Source of the DNA: Fibrobacter succinogenes
GTDB taxonomy: Bacteria > Fibrobacterota > Fibrobacteria > Fibrobacterales > Fibrobacteraceae
Reading direction: 5' to 3'
Assembly (NCBI GenBank): GCA_902776765.1
Contig: CACYRP010000003.1
Coordinates: forward strand, 62,001 to 126,000
DNA: 64,000 nucleotides
Positions 1 to 8,807 of this stretch are shown in pieces; the stretch's first letter is position 1, and each line of letters begins with the position of its first letter. Both the position numbers and the translations under genes were made by a program. The notes under the pieces are model-generated. The model was not told the DNA's origin, made no database searches, and saw nothing but the letters and a program-made list of their open reading frames with translations.

Positions 1-14
1 CGTCAACTCTGAGC

Positions 15-48
15 TGGGGCCCCGCCCGCATGACGTACTTTTTGCATT
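15..48 (+). repeat. Dispersed 34-bp repeat, copy A
   Basis: This stretch, with the palindromic core GGGGCCCC followed by GCCCGCATGACGTAC, recurs in inverted orientation at 39918-39951 with a single mismatch (33 of 34 identical). Copy A lies just upstream of mfd; copy B lies between nifJ and a minus-strand gene pair. I see no transposase near either copy, so it is a dispersed repeat of unknown nature. Confidence 0.75.
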
Positions 49-84
49 TTAAAACGGGGTTTTGGCGGTGAGCCTTTTTTTTTC

Positions 85-92
85 TACATTTC
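85..92 (+). promoter_or_regulatory. TAnnTTTG-type promoter box before mfd
   Basis: TACATTTC preceded by TTTC fits the pattern TTTCTAnnTTTG seen before many genes in this window. It resembles the Bacteroidetes -7 element TAnnTTTG. Its last base lies five bases before the ATG at 98, so transcription would start at or next to the start codon. It also argues against the TTG at 62 as the start, which would lie upstream of the promoter. Confidence 0.6.
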
Positions 93-97
93 CCTCT

Positions 98-3000
98 ATG
101 CTTACCATTTCGGAATTCCTTCAAGAAAATTCGTTCCCTGCGATTTCGCTTTTTGAAAATGCTAATAACGAGGCCATTCACGTCAATGGCGCGTCGGTTC
201 CGCTTGCCTCGATGATGGTCGCAAACCGTTTCTTGAAAAGTCCGCAGAACATTCTGGTGATTGCGAAAGATTACCGCAGTGCCGAAGTCTGGGTCGAGAA
301 TCTCGAAAGCATGGTGGGCGAGGAGTTTGTTCGTTTTTTCCCGTCGCTCGGCTTGAAACCTTACGAAATCAAGGTACCGTTCGAAGGCGTGCTTGAGGAA
401 CGTCTGAAGTTTTTCCGCGATGTTTCGCGTACAGATAAGCCGTTCGTTGTCGTTTGTCCGCTCGATGCGTTTTTGATGAAACTCCCGGAACCGGGTGATA
501 TTATGCGTCAGGTGCGTACGCTCCGCGTTGGCGACCAGCTGGAGCCTTCGTCTTTACGCCCGTGGTTCCTCGATCATGGTTTTGTAGAACAGCCGATGGT
601 GAGCGGCGTGGGCGAGTTTTCGATTCGCGGTTGCATTGTCGATGTGAACTGCTTGCTTTATCCGCATCCGATCCGTATTGAATTTTACGGTGACGAAATA
701 GAATCTATCCGAGCATTCGATATTTTCTCGCAGCGCTCGCTGGAGCAGATGACGCATATCGAGTTTTTCCCGATGGGTGAATTTACGGTGCCGGAATCGG
801 TGATGGCGGGCGAAGAATGTTCTGCAGAATCGCTGTGGTGGCATCGTCCGCATCACCAGCGTTTGGTGGCGAGCCTCTTGGATTACATGCCGCGTGCGTC
901 GCTTGTTTTTGAAGAACTTTCGTTGCTTTCGGAAACAGCTTCGAAAATGTATGGTGCATTCCGCGGTGCTTATGACGAGGCCCGTGTTACGGATGCGGGA
1001 ATCGCTTCGCCTGCCGATTTGTGGTTCAAGATTGGCGAACTTTCGCGTTTGTTCGTAGGACGCGCGTCGCTGGATATGACGCGAGTCAAGGTGGATGATG
1101 GCAACTGGCACGAAATGCACATGCGTCCGCAAGATTTTACTTCGAATGGCGCGGATGCAGTCGCCAAAGAAATCGAGGAATTTTATGACAAGGGCGGTTG
1201 CGTTTATGTAATGGCTCAGACGCTTGGCGGCGTGAACCGCTTGCGTGAAATTTTTGATGGCTTGCCGGTCGAAGATTATTTTATCGGAAACTTGAGCGAA
1301 GGCTTTTGGCTCGAAGACGATAATGTCGCGTTCCTCACGGAATCGAGAATTCTAAACCGCCATGCGAACAAGGCTCGTAAGCACAAGATTGCGGGCTCGG
1401 TGACGAATGCGTTGATGGTGGAGTCGCTCAATCGCGGTGACCTCGTGGCTCACGAAGACCACGGCATTGGCCGCTACTTGGGCCTTGTCCGTGTTGAAGT
1501 CAACGGCGGTATGGTTGACTGCGCGTTGCTCGAATACGATGGCGGCGACCGTTTGAAGTTCCCGGTGTCGGACTTGCAGAAGATTGAACGCCTCGACCGC
1601 TCGGACGATGTTGAAACGAAGCTTGACCGCCTCGGCAGCAAAACTTGGGAAAACATCAAGAAGCGCGTCAAGGAAAAGGTTATCAAGATTGCGCGCGATC
1701 TCGTGGAACTTTATGCTAAGCGTGAACTCGTCGAAGGATTCGGATTCCCGCCCGATGGCAACATGCAAAAGGAATTCGAGGATTCGTTCGAATACGATCC
1801 GACGCCAGACCAGCTCCGTGCCACGGCCGACATCAAGCGCGATATGGAAAGCCGTCGCCCGATGGACCGCCTCATTTGTGGTGACGTGGGTTTTGGAAAG
1901 ACGGAAGTTGCCATGCGTGCTGCATTCAAGTGCGTGGCCTCCAACAAGCAAGTCGCCATTCTCGTGCCGACGACGATTCTTGCTGCACAGCATTACGAAA
2001 ATTTCTGCGAACGCTTTGCCGCTTACCCCATTAACATAGCCTTGATGAACCGCTACAAGAGCGCCAAGGAAAAGAAGGAAATTTTCAAGCAGATTGCGGA
2101 AGGTTCCGTGAACATCGTCATCGGAACGCATGCGCTGTTATCGAACAAGAGCGAGTTCAAGGATTTGGGACTTTTGATTATCGACGAAGAACAAAAGTTT
2201 GGCGTGAAGCAAAAGGAAAAATTGCGCCAGCTCCGCCTTGCTGTCGATACGCTCAGCATGAGTGCCACGCCTATTCCGCGTTCGCTGCACTTGAGCATGA
2301 CGGGCGTTCGCGATATTTCGCTCATCAATACGCCGCCCATCAATCGCTTGCCGGTCGAAACCAAGCTGATGCAGCGCGATGACGAAGTCTTGAAGAACGC
2401 CATTCTCGATGAACTCGCTCGTGGCGGCCAGGTGTTTGTGGTGAATGACCGCGTGCAGACGATTACAAAGCTCGCCGAAGATATCGAAGCGATGGCTCCT
2501 GATGCGAAAGTCGCTGTGGCGCACGGCCAGATGGAAGACCATGAGCTTGAACGCGTGATGGATGCGTTCCTTTCGCGCAAATTCGATATTCTCGTGAGCA
2601 CAAGCATTATCGAATCGGGATTGGATGTGCCGAACGCGAACACGATTATTATCATGAACGCGCACCACTTTGGCATTAGCCAGCTTTACCAGATGCGTGG
2701 CCGTGTGGGTCGCAGCAGCGTCTTGGCAAAGGCGTTCCTCGTCATTCCGCAGCGAGGCGAAATTTCGCAGGAATCCATGCGCCGCCTCAAGGCGTTGGAA
2801 CAGTTTACTGACCTCGGTAGCGGCTACCAGCTAGCCATGCGCGACCTTGAAATTCGCGGTGCAGGGAACTTGCTTGGTCAGGAACAGCACGGCTTTATTG
2901 CCGAAGTCGGCTTTGAAACGTACGTGCGCTTGGTGCGTGAAGCGGTCGAAATGCTTCGCGGCGGTGCTCTCGAAAAGCCGATACAGCCCCGTGTGGAAAT

Positions 3001-3496
3001 CGGCGTGGATGCTTACCTCCCCGAAGATTATGTGGAAGACGGCCTCACGAGAATTTCGCTGTACCAGCGCATTGCACGTATCACGTCGCAGGCGGATGTG
3101 CAGAACATCGAAAGCGAATTGCAGGACCGTTTTGGCCCTGTGCCGACTCCCGCGAAGATGCTTTTGCTCGTGACCGAACTGGGTCTATTGGCAGGTCGTT
3201 TGCGTATTCAGGGGCTTGCGCTCCGCAAGGGCGTTATTGTGGCGACATTTGCTGAAACGCCGTCGCCGGACCCGCGTGTGCTTGGCGAAATCAGTAGTCT
3301 TTGCACTTGCAACATGCGTTATTTGGGCATGTCGCCGCTACAGGCCGTGTTCGAAGTCGGGCGCGGAACTCCTGTGGAAATGGCGAAAAAAACGCTCGAA
3401 GTGTTCCGGGCGTTCGCAAATATTCAAGTGCAGGCGGCGACTATACGGTCCGCAGACCCGTTACTCACGGCACTTGGCGTAGGCGAGCCGCACTGA
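98..3496 (+). CDS. mfd: Transcription-repair coupling factor Mfd
   Basis: Mfd displaces RNA polymerase stalled at DNA lesions, using ATP-driven translocation, and recruits UvrA for excision repair. The 1132-residue length fits the family. An N-terminal UvrB-like region is followed by a CarD-like RNA-polymerase-interacting domain (GDLVAHEDHGIGRY near residue 446). A superfamily 2 helicase core follows, with Walker A GDVGFGKTE near 594, a DEEQ box near 695, and motifs GSGLDV-like (ESGLDVPNAN) and QMRGRVGRS. The C-terminal domain is complete. I chose the ATG at 98 because a promoter box ends five bases before it; an in-frame TTG at 62 is the alternative. The 3' end overlaps the convergent TatD-type gene by 36 bases. 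Confidence 0.95.
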   Translation: MLTISEFLQENSFPAISLFENANNEAIHVNGASVPLASMMVANRFLKSPQNILVIAKDYRSAEVWVENLESMVGEEFVRFFPSLGLKPYEIKVPFEGVLEERLKFFRDVSRTDKPFVVVCPLDAFLMKLPEPGDIMRQVRTLRVGDQLEPSSLRPWFLDHGFVEQPMVSGVGEFSIRGCIVDVNCLLYPHPIRIEFYGDEIESIRAFDIFSQRSLEQMTHIEFFPMGEFTVPESVMAGEECSAESLWWHRPHHQRLVASLLDYMPRASLVFEELSLLSETASKMYGAFRGAYDEARVTDAGIASPADLWFKIGELSRLFVGRASLDMTRVKVDDGNWHEMHMRPQDFTSNGADAVAKEIEEFYDKGGCVYVMAQTLGGVNRLREIFDGLPVEDYFIGNLSEGFWLEDDNVAFLTESRILNRHANKARKHKIAGSVTNALMVESLNRGDLVAHEDHGIGRYLGLVRVEVNGGMVDCALLEYDGGDRLKFPVSDLQKIERLDRSDDVETKLDRLGSKTWENIKKRVKEKVIKIARDLVELYAKRELVEGFGFPPDGNMQKEFEDSFEYDPTPDQLRATADIKRDMESRRPMDRLICGDVGFGKTEVAMRAAFKCVASNKQVAILVPTTILAAQHYENFCERFAAYPINIALMNRYKSAKEKKEIFKQIAEGSVNIVIGTHALLSNKSEFKDLGLLIIDEEQKFGVKQKEKLRQLRLAVDTLSMSATPIPRSLHLSMTGVRDISLINTPPINRLPVETKLMQRDDEVLKNAILDELARGGQVFVVNDRVQTITKLAEDIEAMAPDAKVAVAHGQMEDHELERVMDAFLSRKFDILVSTSIIESGLDVPNANTIIIMNAHHFGISQLYQMRGRVGRSSVLAKAFLVIPQRGEISQESMRRLKALEQFTDLGSGYQLAMRDLEIRGAGNLLGQEQHGFIAEVGFETYVRLVREAVEMLRGGALEKPIQPRVEIGVDAYLPEDYVEDGLTRISLYQRIARITSQADVQNIESELQDRFGPVPTPAKMLLLVTELGLLAGRLRIQGLALRKGVIVATFAETPSPDPRVLGEISSLCTCNMRYLGMSPLQAVFEVGRGTPVEMAKKTLEVFRAFANIQVQAATIRSADPLLTALGVGEPH

Positions 3497-4216
3497 TTCA
3501 AGGCGATTTTCGAGACCTTCGACGAGTTCATCGGGGTCCAAGAATGATTCATCGGCGTCGGTTTCAAAGAACACGCGTTCTTGCGGTATATGCGGGATGG
3601 CGGCCGCCGTCGATTTTTTACGGAAACTGTCCTCGTGTAGCGAAAAGAGCGCCCCGAAAGGCAGTGCTTTTTTCACGAAATTTGTATCTCCGCCGAATCT
3701 GTGGAATATCGGTCTCGGCGCTTCTTGTAGCCGAGACAACACGTGTAAATGTTCTGCATCTTGTCCTTGCGCTTTGTCTTGCGGAAAACCTGCTTCATTT
3801 AAAAGCCTTAACAATCGCATGTAGTCTCCAACGCAATGGATTTGCAAATCCCGCTTGAGCTCCAAGGCAAGTCCTGCCTGCGCTAAGAAGATTTGATCTT
3901 GGGTCCCGTCTTCGTATCCTGGATACCTCTTGTCGATACCCGCTTCGCCGACCATGGCATGCTTGTCTTCTTGCAGATAGTTGCGCAAATTCGCAAACAT
4001 TTCTTCGTTTGCTTGCCACGCAATCATTGGGTGGATGCCGTAAGCCGCTTTAAATGGCTTAACTTCTGTCGAAAATTCTTTTTTTAGCTGAGCGACCTCA
4101 TCCCATTCCCATGGTTCGCATGCGACTGCGATAAAGTCGTAGTTCTCATTGCAAAGCTGCTGCGTTAGCTGCTTGGGTTGGGGTAATCGTGCCAAATGAA
4201 TGTGAAAGTCGAACAT
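3461..4216 (-). CDS. TatD-family metal-dependent hydrolase
   Basis: The 251-residue protein has the TatD fold signature: a metal-binding DFHIHL at the N terminus, YGIHPMIA, VGEAGID (metal-bridging Glu), QIHCVG and a late TDAD with the catalytic Asp. Family members are deoxyribonucleases or related phosphoesterases acting on small substrates or damaged DNA; the exact substrate cannot be read here. The ATG at 4216 has a strong ribosome-binding site (AAGGGGG); longer reading through an upstream in-frame ATG adds an implausible 43-residue extension. It converges on and overlaps mfd by 36 bases. The family is certain enough, the specific activity is not. Confidence 0.85.
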   Translation of the reverse strand: MFDFHIHLARLPQPKQLTQQLCNENYDFIAVACEPWEWDEVAQLKKEFSTEVKPFKAAYGIHPMIAWQANEEMFANLRNYLQEDKHAMVGEAGIDKRYPGYEDGTQDQIFLAQAGLALELKRDLQIHCVGDYMRLLRLLNEAGFPQDKAQGQDAEHLHVLSRLQEAPRPIFHRFGGDTNFVKKALPFGALFSLHEDSFRKKSTAAAIPHIPQERVFFETDADESFLDPDELVEGLENRLESVRLAYAKCRE

Positions 4217-4358
4217 AATATCCCCCTTGCTCTCATAAAATACAAAGAAATAAGCGAAATTCAAAATTATTTGCTTGTTTTTTGGTATAAAAAAGCCTAG
4301 TTTAAGTCTGTTGGTGCGCCAACCCAAGTTTTTTGAACACATCATTAAAGGAGTCGCT

Positions 4359-4556
4359 ATGCGCGATTTACTAGAAAAAGCTCTGAATAAAGGTTTGACT
4401 GTCTGTTTTACATCCGAAAACGGCTTTGATGTAATTCGAATTTCATCCGGTAACGAAGTCGTTGCAAGTTGCAGTTTGGGTTCGACGAGTTTCCGTGCTT
4501 CGGTAGAAGAATCGCTCCAGGCACTTTTGCTTGACTTGGAACGTAAGGGCTTCTAG
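4359..4556 (+). CDS. Small hypothetical protein, 65 residues
   Basis: A short soluble protein of 65 residues beginning MRDLLEKALNKG. The start at 4359 follows an AAAGGAG ribosome-binding site six bases upstream, which makes it a credible gene. A pattern of alternating hydrophobic and polar residues with a C-terminal amphipathic helix (SVEESLQALLLDLERKG) suggests a small alpha-beta protein. No family was recognised. It is transcribed divergently from the TatD-type gene and is followed by the hairpin terminator at 4681-4712. Confidence 0.6.
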   Translation: MRDLLEKALNKGLTVCFTSENGFDVIRISSGNEVVASCSLGSTSFRASVEESLQALLLDLERKGF

Positions 4557-4680
4557 TAGGGATTAGGTTTTAGGTTATTATAGTGGCTTCGCTGCTCTGT
4601 ACAGATGCACGAGGTGTATGATTCTGTTCCTACAACCTATAACCTACAATCTGTTACCAATAACTTTTTAGCTGTAAACA

Positions 4681-4712
4681 AAAAGCCCCCGAATGGGGGC
4701 TTTTGTTTTTTA
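4681..4712. terminator. Bidirectional intrinsic terminator
   Basis: AAAAGCCCCC and GGGGGCTTTT form a 10-bp stem around a GAAT loop, with a T tract on the plus side and the matching A tract on the minus side. It lies between the 65-residue gene and the porin-like gene, which converge here, and could stop both. Confidence 0.85.
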
Positions 4713-4725
4713 ATGTTGTTTTATC

Positions 4726-6228
4726 TTAGTTTATTCTACCAATCAGGTTGCCAGAGAGCATGAAGTCTCTGGTGGCGCCATAGCTATGGAAACCAGCGGA
4801 GAGCGAGAAGCGATCTGTGAGAGCCTTTTCAAGATAAAGTGCTCCGAGAACGTCCTTGACATGCTTCGGGTTGCCTTCGTAGTAACCGTTCTTGTAACGG
4901 TCGTGTACAAATTCAGCTTCGAGGATGACGCGATCAACAGTCTTGAAGTTCATTTCGATACCACCGGTAAGCGGGGCAACGAGATCGTTGGACATGTCCA
5001 TGAGCGCAACTTCACCGAATACCGTGAGGAAGTTCGGGATAATCGGAGCGCGAACCTTCAAGGATGCGTTGTGGAATACGTCTACATCGCTGTCGTGAAC
5101 TTTATCGAAGACATTGCTACGATAAGCGAGCTGGATGTCGAACAATTCGAGGCTCGGGAGGTCGTGGAAGTTGAATGCGAGGCGGAGGTCACCCTTGTTG
5201 AGGTGGGTGGCCTTGCTGATGAAGGAGAGAGAAACGTCCATGTTTTCGTTCGCAACGAAGCCGAATTCAAACTGGTTTTCCGGATCCTGCGTGGAGAGGA
5301 ATCCGTTCTTGTAACCATCGATGTAGCCACCGAAGTAGTCGCCGTTCTTATCGGTGTTGTCCCAACGACCGAGCTTGAAGCTAAAGCGACCATAGCTCTG
5401 CTGTGCCCATGCTTCATCGATAGAGAAGTAGTCTTCGACGGAGCCCGTGTTGTGGTTGGCGTTATCGGTCTTCAAGTCACCGGGGTAGAAGGCGAGAGCG
5501 AGCTTGCCCTTGAAGTCTTTTGTTTCGGCGAGGATGGCGAAGTTGGCTTCGCCGCTCCACTTTTCGAGGTTGTCCGAATTGTCATCATCTTCGGTGGTCC
5601 AGAATACCTTGCCGGCTTCGAGTTCAAAGTCTGCGTTGATATCGAAATCAATTTCATTAACCGTGAAGACGGCGTTTTCGATCATCTTCTTTTTCTTGCG
5701 AGATGTCGTAGATGCCGGTTCTGTAGCGGCAACTTCTGCCGGGGCTTCAGCCGGAACTTCTACAGCCGGTGCGGGTTCTGCAACTGGTGCCGGTTCAGCG
5801 ACCGGAGCCGGTTCTGCAACAGGAGCTGCAACTGGTGCCGGTGTTTCTGCGACAGGGGCTTCCGGTGCCTTGACTTCGGCAACCGGAGCGGTTTCAGCCT
5901 TCGGAGCTTCCGGAGCGATTGCCGGAATAACCGGTTCTGCTGCGGCCTTTGCTTCTGCTGCTTGGGCTTCGACTGCGGCTGTTGCTTCGGCCTTGGCGGC
6001 TTCCGGAGCTGCTACTGCGGCAGCCTTGGCGTCGGTAGCGGCCTTAGCTGCGTCTTCCTTGGCCTTTTCAACTTTTGCCTTTTTCTTTGCCGTTACGGCT
6101 TTAGCCTTAGTCACGGCAGCCTTAGCTTCTACTGCCGGTTTTTCGGTTGCAGCCTTAACATCTTCCGCGGCCGGTGCTGCAAAAACGGATGCAGCAAGCA
6201 GGCAGCTAGCAAGAAACATTTTCTTCAT
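4726..6228 (-). CDS. Porin-like outer-membrane protein with Ala/Pro/Glu-rich spacer
   Basis: The 500-residue precursor opens with a clear signal peptide (MKKMFLASCLLAASVFA, cleavage near AAP). Residues ~20-185 are low complexity, first Lys/Ala-rich and helical, then Pro/Ala/Glu-rich with tandem EPAPVA units. From about residue 190 to the end the sequence alternates in the manner of a transmembrane beta barrel (EANFAILAETK, FSFKLGRWDN, NQFEFGFVANEN, RFSLSAGFHS), with Asp/Gly-rich turns. This suggests a barrel in the outer membrane with a periplasmic spacer, perhaps bridging to peptidoglycan; that role is inferred. The ribosome-binding site AAGGAG precedes ATG 6228. No substrate can be assigned. 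Confidence 0.75.
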   Translation of the reverse strand: MKKMFLASCLLAASVFAAPAAEDVKAATEKPAVEAKAAVTKAKAVTAKKKAKVEKAKEDAAKAATDAKAAAVAAPEAAKAEATAAVEAQAAEAKAAAEPVIPAIAPEAPKAETAPVAEVKAPEAPVAETPAPVAAPVAEPAPVAEPAPVAEPAPAVEVPAEAPAEVAATEPASTTSRKKKKMIENAVFTVNEIDFDINADFELEAGKVFWTTEDDDNSDNLEKWSGEANFAILAETKDFKGKLALAFYPGDLKTDNANHNTGSVEDYFSIDEAWAQQSYGRFSFKLGRWDNTDKNGDYFGGYIDGYKNGFLSTQDPENQFEFGFVANENMDVSLSFISKATHLNKGDLRLAFNFHDLPSLELFDIQLAYRSNVFDKVHDSDVDVFHNASLKVRAPIIPNFLTVFGEVALMDMSNDLVAPLTGGIEMNFKTVDRVILEAEFVHDRYKNGYYEGNPKHVKDVLGALYLEKALTDRFSLSAGFHSYGATRDFMLSGNLIGRIN

Positions 6229-6359
6229 TTTCGATCTCCTTGGTGTTAAACTTGTGTTTAAATCCTCATTTAAATGTTAGTAAAATTAACATAATCTTTT
6301 TTTTACTACATATAATGCCCCCATTAATCTAATTTAAATATCCAAAATAGGAGTTCGTT

Positions 6360-7328
6360 TTGAAAAAAAACTTGTTGGTGGTGTTGTTTCTTTGTACGGC
6401 GAGCGCTTTTGCCCAAATGAAACTGGATGTCTATAAGAAAATTAATGGAGAAATTGACGAAAGGCGTTCGCTAGGGTACCTGACGTCTTCTGACGCAATC
6501 AAGGAACTCCCGATCCCGAAAGACCGCATTGAACACGAAAATTTTGTGGATGTGCAAGAAAAAGTTCGTGGTGCAAATGGAAAAATGCAGACGGTCACCA
6601 AAAAACAGCGCGTTGTGACTTACGAAGAAGTGGAACCGAAGACCCCGCCTCGTTATGTGCCGGTGAACTGCAAGTTTGGCGACGTTTGGGTAAAACGTTC
6701 GGAATTGGACCGCTTTATGCAGGAATATGCGGACTTGAGCGGCGAATACGTTTCTGAAACGGGACGCGTGGTGTTGAAGAGTTCTCCGAGTAACGCTAGC
6801 CGTTTTAATATCATTGTGCAAAACGGCAAGGATGAAGACGTTGCCGAAATCGAGATGGGAAATCTTGAAAAGAAGAATATCAACGGCCATGCCCGCTTTG
6901 TCTATAAAGAAGAAGGTTGCGCTGTTGGCGTCGATGTGTTTAACCGCGTCGTTCGCGTGGCTCAGCACGGTTGCGAAGATTACAATGTTGGCGGTTACAC
7001 GCTTGCGGGCAATTACCCGACGTTTAAAGGAAACAACCGCGTTGCCGAGACGTTTAACTTGGATTCGTATACGTTCTCTTATCCGAAATATTTGTGGTGC
7101 GCGAGCGGTTTTGACACTTGCGAACCGTTGCAGGACGATCATGGAATCGTGAACATCACGTGGAGCAAAGATGGACATGGAACAATTGAACGCCGCGCTG
7201 GAAATTCTGTGCATACGTACCGCGCCATGGAACGCGTAATTCCTCACAAACGGGATTATTATATGGGTGAAAAGCCGATTGCCATTAAAACCAAGCGCAC
7301 TGACATGAGCGGTGAATGGATGAATTGA
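6360..7328 (+). CDS. Secreted protein of unknown function
   Basis: The 322-residue protein starts with TTG after AGGAG and has a signal peptide (MKKNLLVVLFLCTASAFA, cleavage after AFA). The mature part is mixed alpha-beta, with few cysteines (VNCKFG, EEGCAVG, QHGCEDYN, LWCASGFDTCEP) that could form disulphides in the periplasm. No family was recognised. The reading frame continues past the TGA at 7326 without further stops for 33 codons to a TAA at 7430, so the present C terminus may be truncated (see the next feature). It is divergent from the porin-like gene. Confidence 0.7.
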   Translation: MKKNLLVVLFLCTASAFAQMKLDVYKKINGEIDERRSLGYLTSSDAIKELPIPKDRIEHENFVDVQEKVRGANGKMQTVTKKQRVVTYEEVEPKTPPRYVPVNCKFGDVWVKRSELDRFMQEYADLSGEYVSETGRVVLKSSPSNASRFNIIVQNGKDEDVAEIEMGNLEKKNINGHARFVYKEEGCAVGVDVFNRVVRVAQHGCEDYNVGGYTLAGNYPTFKGNNRVAETFNLDSYTFSYPKYLWCASGFDTCEPLQDDHGIVNITWSKDGHGTIERRAGNSVHTYRAMERVIPHKRDYYMGEKPIAIKTKRTDMSGEWMN

Positions 7329-7430
7329 TATTTTTATCCGAGAGCAGGCCGCTTCAAGATGATGCGTTCTGGTCAACGTCACGATGCCGCTTACATGGAA
7401 ATTTACGAACCCGTCAAAGAAGATGATTAA
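7329..7430 (+). pseudogene. In-frame coding remnant after the TGA stop
   Basis: Directly after the TGA of the secreted-protein gene, the same frame reads on for 33 codons (YFYPRAGRFKMMRSGQRHDA and onward to YEPVKEDD) and ends in TAA. Its codon choice is like that of its neighbours and its composition is protein-like. I infer that the TGA is a recent nonsense change (TGG to TGA would give Trp), a sequencing error or a read-through stop. No ribosome-binding site suits an independent peptide here. Confidence 0.4.
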
Positions 7431-7486
7431 GAGGACGTTGCGAAGGCTTGTATTGAAAAAATGATGAGGTTTTATTGTTTGTCGTC

Positions 7487-7503
7487 ATCCTCCGAAGGAG
7501 GAT
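7487..7503. repeat. REP-like palindrome (GTCATCC..GGATCCA type)
   Basis: ATCCTCC and GGAGGAT form a 7-bp stem around GAA, framed by GTC and CCAT. The same frame (GTCATCC...GGATCCAT) occurs at 41899-41934 and 44343-44380. It sits in the gap before the PIN-domain gene. Confidence 0.6.
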
Positions 7504-7533
7504 CCATACAGAACCGAATTGTTGCAGAAGATT

Positions 7534-7983
7534 ATGATTAAGTCTATAGAACAGAGTCGTATTTTGTTTTTGGATTCGGGGCCGCTGGTGCGACTCCTCC
7601 AGATGCATCCTGACTATTACCCGGTGGTGTCGGGTGTGTTGGATGGCGTTTACGAGAACAACGTGCAGGTTCTTGTTTCGTCTGTGACTTTATTTGAAAT
7701 TTGCAAAAAGGCGTATGGCGCAAATGATGGCGTGCTTGCTCGGCAGTACCGCGAGTTCTTCGAGAAGTCTGCGAATGTGCGCCTTTGCGAAGTGAATGCC
7801 GATGTATCGCTCAAGGCGGCGGAGTTTTTTGCTGCTGCTGCCCGTACAAACCACAAGTTGACGGAAGGGGAGGCTTTGCGCCTTGCCACCGCATTTGTGA
7901 ACGGCGCCGATTGCATCCTTACGGAATGCGCAAACTTCCGCGATGCAACCGATGCACTCGTCGTTACGTTAGACGAAATTTAA
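7534..7983 (+). CDS. PIN-domain protein, VapC-like
   Basis: The 149-residue protein has the acidic pattern of a PIN-domain ribonuclease: an N-terminal LFLDSGPLVRLL with the first Asp, a central SSVTLFEICKKA with the conserved Glu, TEGEALRLATA and a C-terminal GADCILTECANF. PIN domains use these acidic residues to bind Mg2+ and cut single-stranded RNA. VapC toxins normally sit beside a VapB antitoxin; I see no antitoxin gene within 200 bases on either side, so it is an orphan toxin-like or housekeeping nuclease. The third acidic position (Cys-Ile-Leu-Thr-Glu in place of D-x-x-x-D) is atypical. ATG 7534 is preferred over TTG 7519. Confidence 0.7.
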   Translation: MIKSIEQSRILFLDSGPLVRLLQMHPDYYPVVSGVLDGVYENNVQVLVSSVTLFEICKKAYGANDGVLARQYREFFEKSANVRLCEVNADVSLKAAEFFAAAARTNHKLTEGEALRLATAFVNGADCILTECANFRDATDALVVTLDEI

Positions 7984-8002
7984 AATTTAGAAGGAGTGGG
8001 AG

Positions 8003-8743
8003 ATGAAAAAATCGGGGCTACTTGCGATTTGTCTAGTTTTTATGACAATGCTAACAATAGGTTGTTCTGAGAAAAAAGAACAATCGCAAAACCAACAGCA
8101 AGCCGAACAGTCTGATTCGTACGAAAATGTTCGACGTCGGTTGCATGCGAAAAAATTAGAGGAAATGAAGAACCTTCCGCAAGTGAAACCGTCCGAGATA
8201 AAAAAAGAAAACGGAGTTCCTGAAAAAGTAAATCGGGATTCGGTTCTTGCTAGAGAGATTTCGTCAGCCGTCGAGTGCTATAGATTTTGCAGTATCAAAG
8301 CTCAATATGTAGAGGGAAACGATACCGTAAATGTATATGGTGATCGTTTCCGTTGTAAAAGACTTTGCAACGATTATGAAAATATTATTCCTGTAAACTC
8401 GTGTAATAGAATTTGCCTTGCCGCAGGGGATGAATTTATTGAGCGTACAGGATATGTTATGGACCGAACTTATTTTGCAAGATTTGTTCTGGAAGTTTGT
8501 GACGAAACATGCCCGTGCGCGAGTGCCTTTGATTCTCTCGCTTTTAAGAAAAATGTTAGTCTCATTTTAGATAGTATTAATCGCACGGGCGATTTAGATA
8601 GTGTTGTCTATGATAAAAATGCGAAAGCACTACATAAAATAAAAGGATGTTACAAAACTAAAAATTCAAAGAAGTGCTCAGAAAATTTGGCTGAATATAG
8701 AAGGAATCGTTTCAAAAAGTTTAAAGCTTGCGGCTTGCAATAA
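8003..8743 (+). CDS. Lipoprotein with repeated CxxxC motifs
   Basis: The 246-residue protein has a lipoprotein signal ending in a lipobox (LTIGC) and a strong AAGGAGTGGGAG ribosome-binding region. After a Gln/Lys-rich linker the domain carries regularly spaced pairs CYRFC, CKRLC, CNRIC and CDETCPC, followed by CYK and a C-terminal CGL. Four CxxxC pairs in about 100 residues suggest two antiparallel helices locked by disulphides, or metal ligands. The protein is probably anchored in a membrane facing the periplasm. No family was recognised. It follows the PIN gene by 19 bases and may be cotranscribed. Confidence 0.7.
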   Translation: MKKSGLLAICLVFMTMLTIGCSEKKEQSQNQQQAEQSDSYENVRRRLHAKKLEEMKNLPQVKPSEIKKENGVPEKVNRDSVLAREISSAVECYRFCSIKAQYVEGNDTVNVYGDRFRCKRLCNDYENIIPVNSCNRICLAAGDEFIERTGYVMDRTYFARFVLEVCDETCPCASAFDSLAFKKNVSLILDSINRTGDLDSVVYDKNAKALHKIKGCYKTKNSKKCSENLAEYRRNRFKKFKACGLQ

Positions 8744-8761
8744 AAATTTGTTTTGTTGAGA

Positions 8762-8780
8762 CCCTCGACTAAATCGAGGG
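8762..8780. terminator. Palindrome between convergent genes
   Basis: CCCTCGA and TCGAGGG form a 7-bp stem around a short loop, followed by GTGACGATG as in REP-like elements. It lies between the convergent lipoprotein genes and may act as a terminator, but it lacks a clean T tract. Confidence 0.4.
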
Positions 8781-8807
8781 TGACGATGCTTCGATGGAAA
8801 AGTCTCT

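Noticed and set aside
7326..7328. TGA as a selenocysteine codon
   Set aside because: I saw no selenocysteine-insertion hairpin directly after it and no redox motif around it; a nonsense change is simpler.
7359..7430. Independent 23-residue peptide starting at ATG 7359
   Set aside because: No ribosome-binding site; it is in the same frame as the preceding gene and better explained as its lost C terminus.
7534..7983. VapBC toxin-antitoxin pair
   Set aside because: No antitoxin-sized frame with a DNA-binding motif lies beside the PIN gene.
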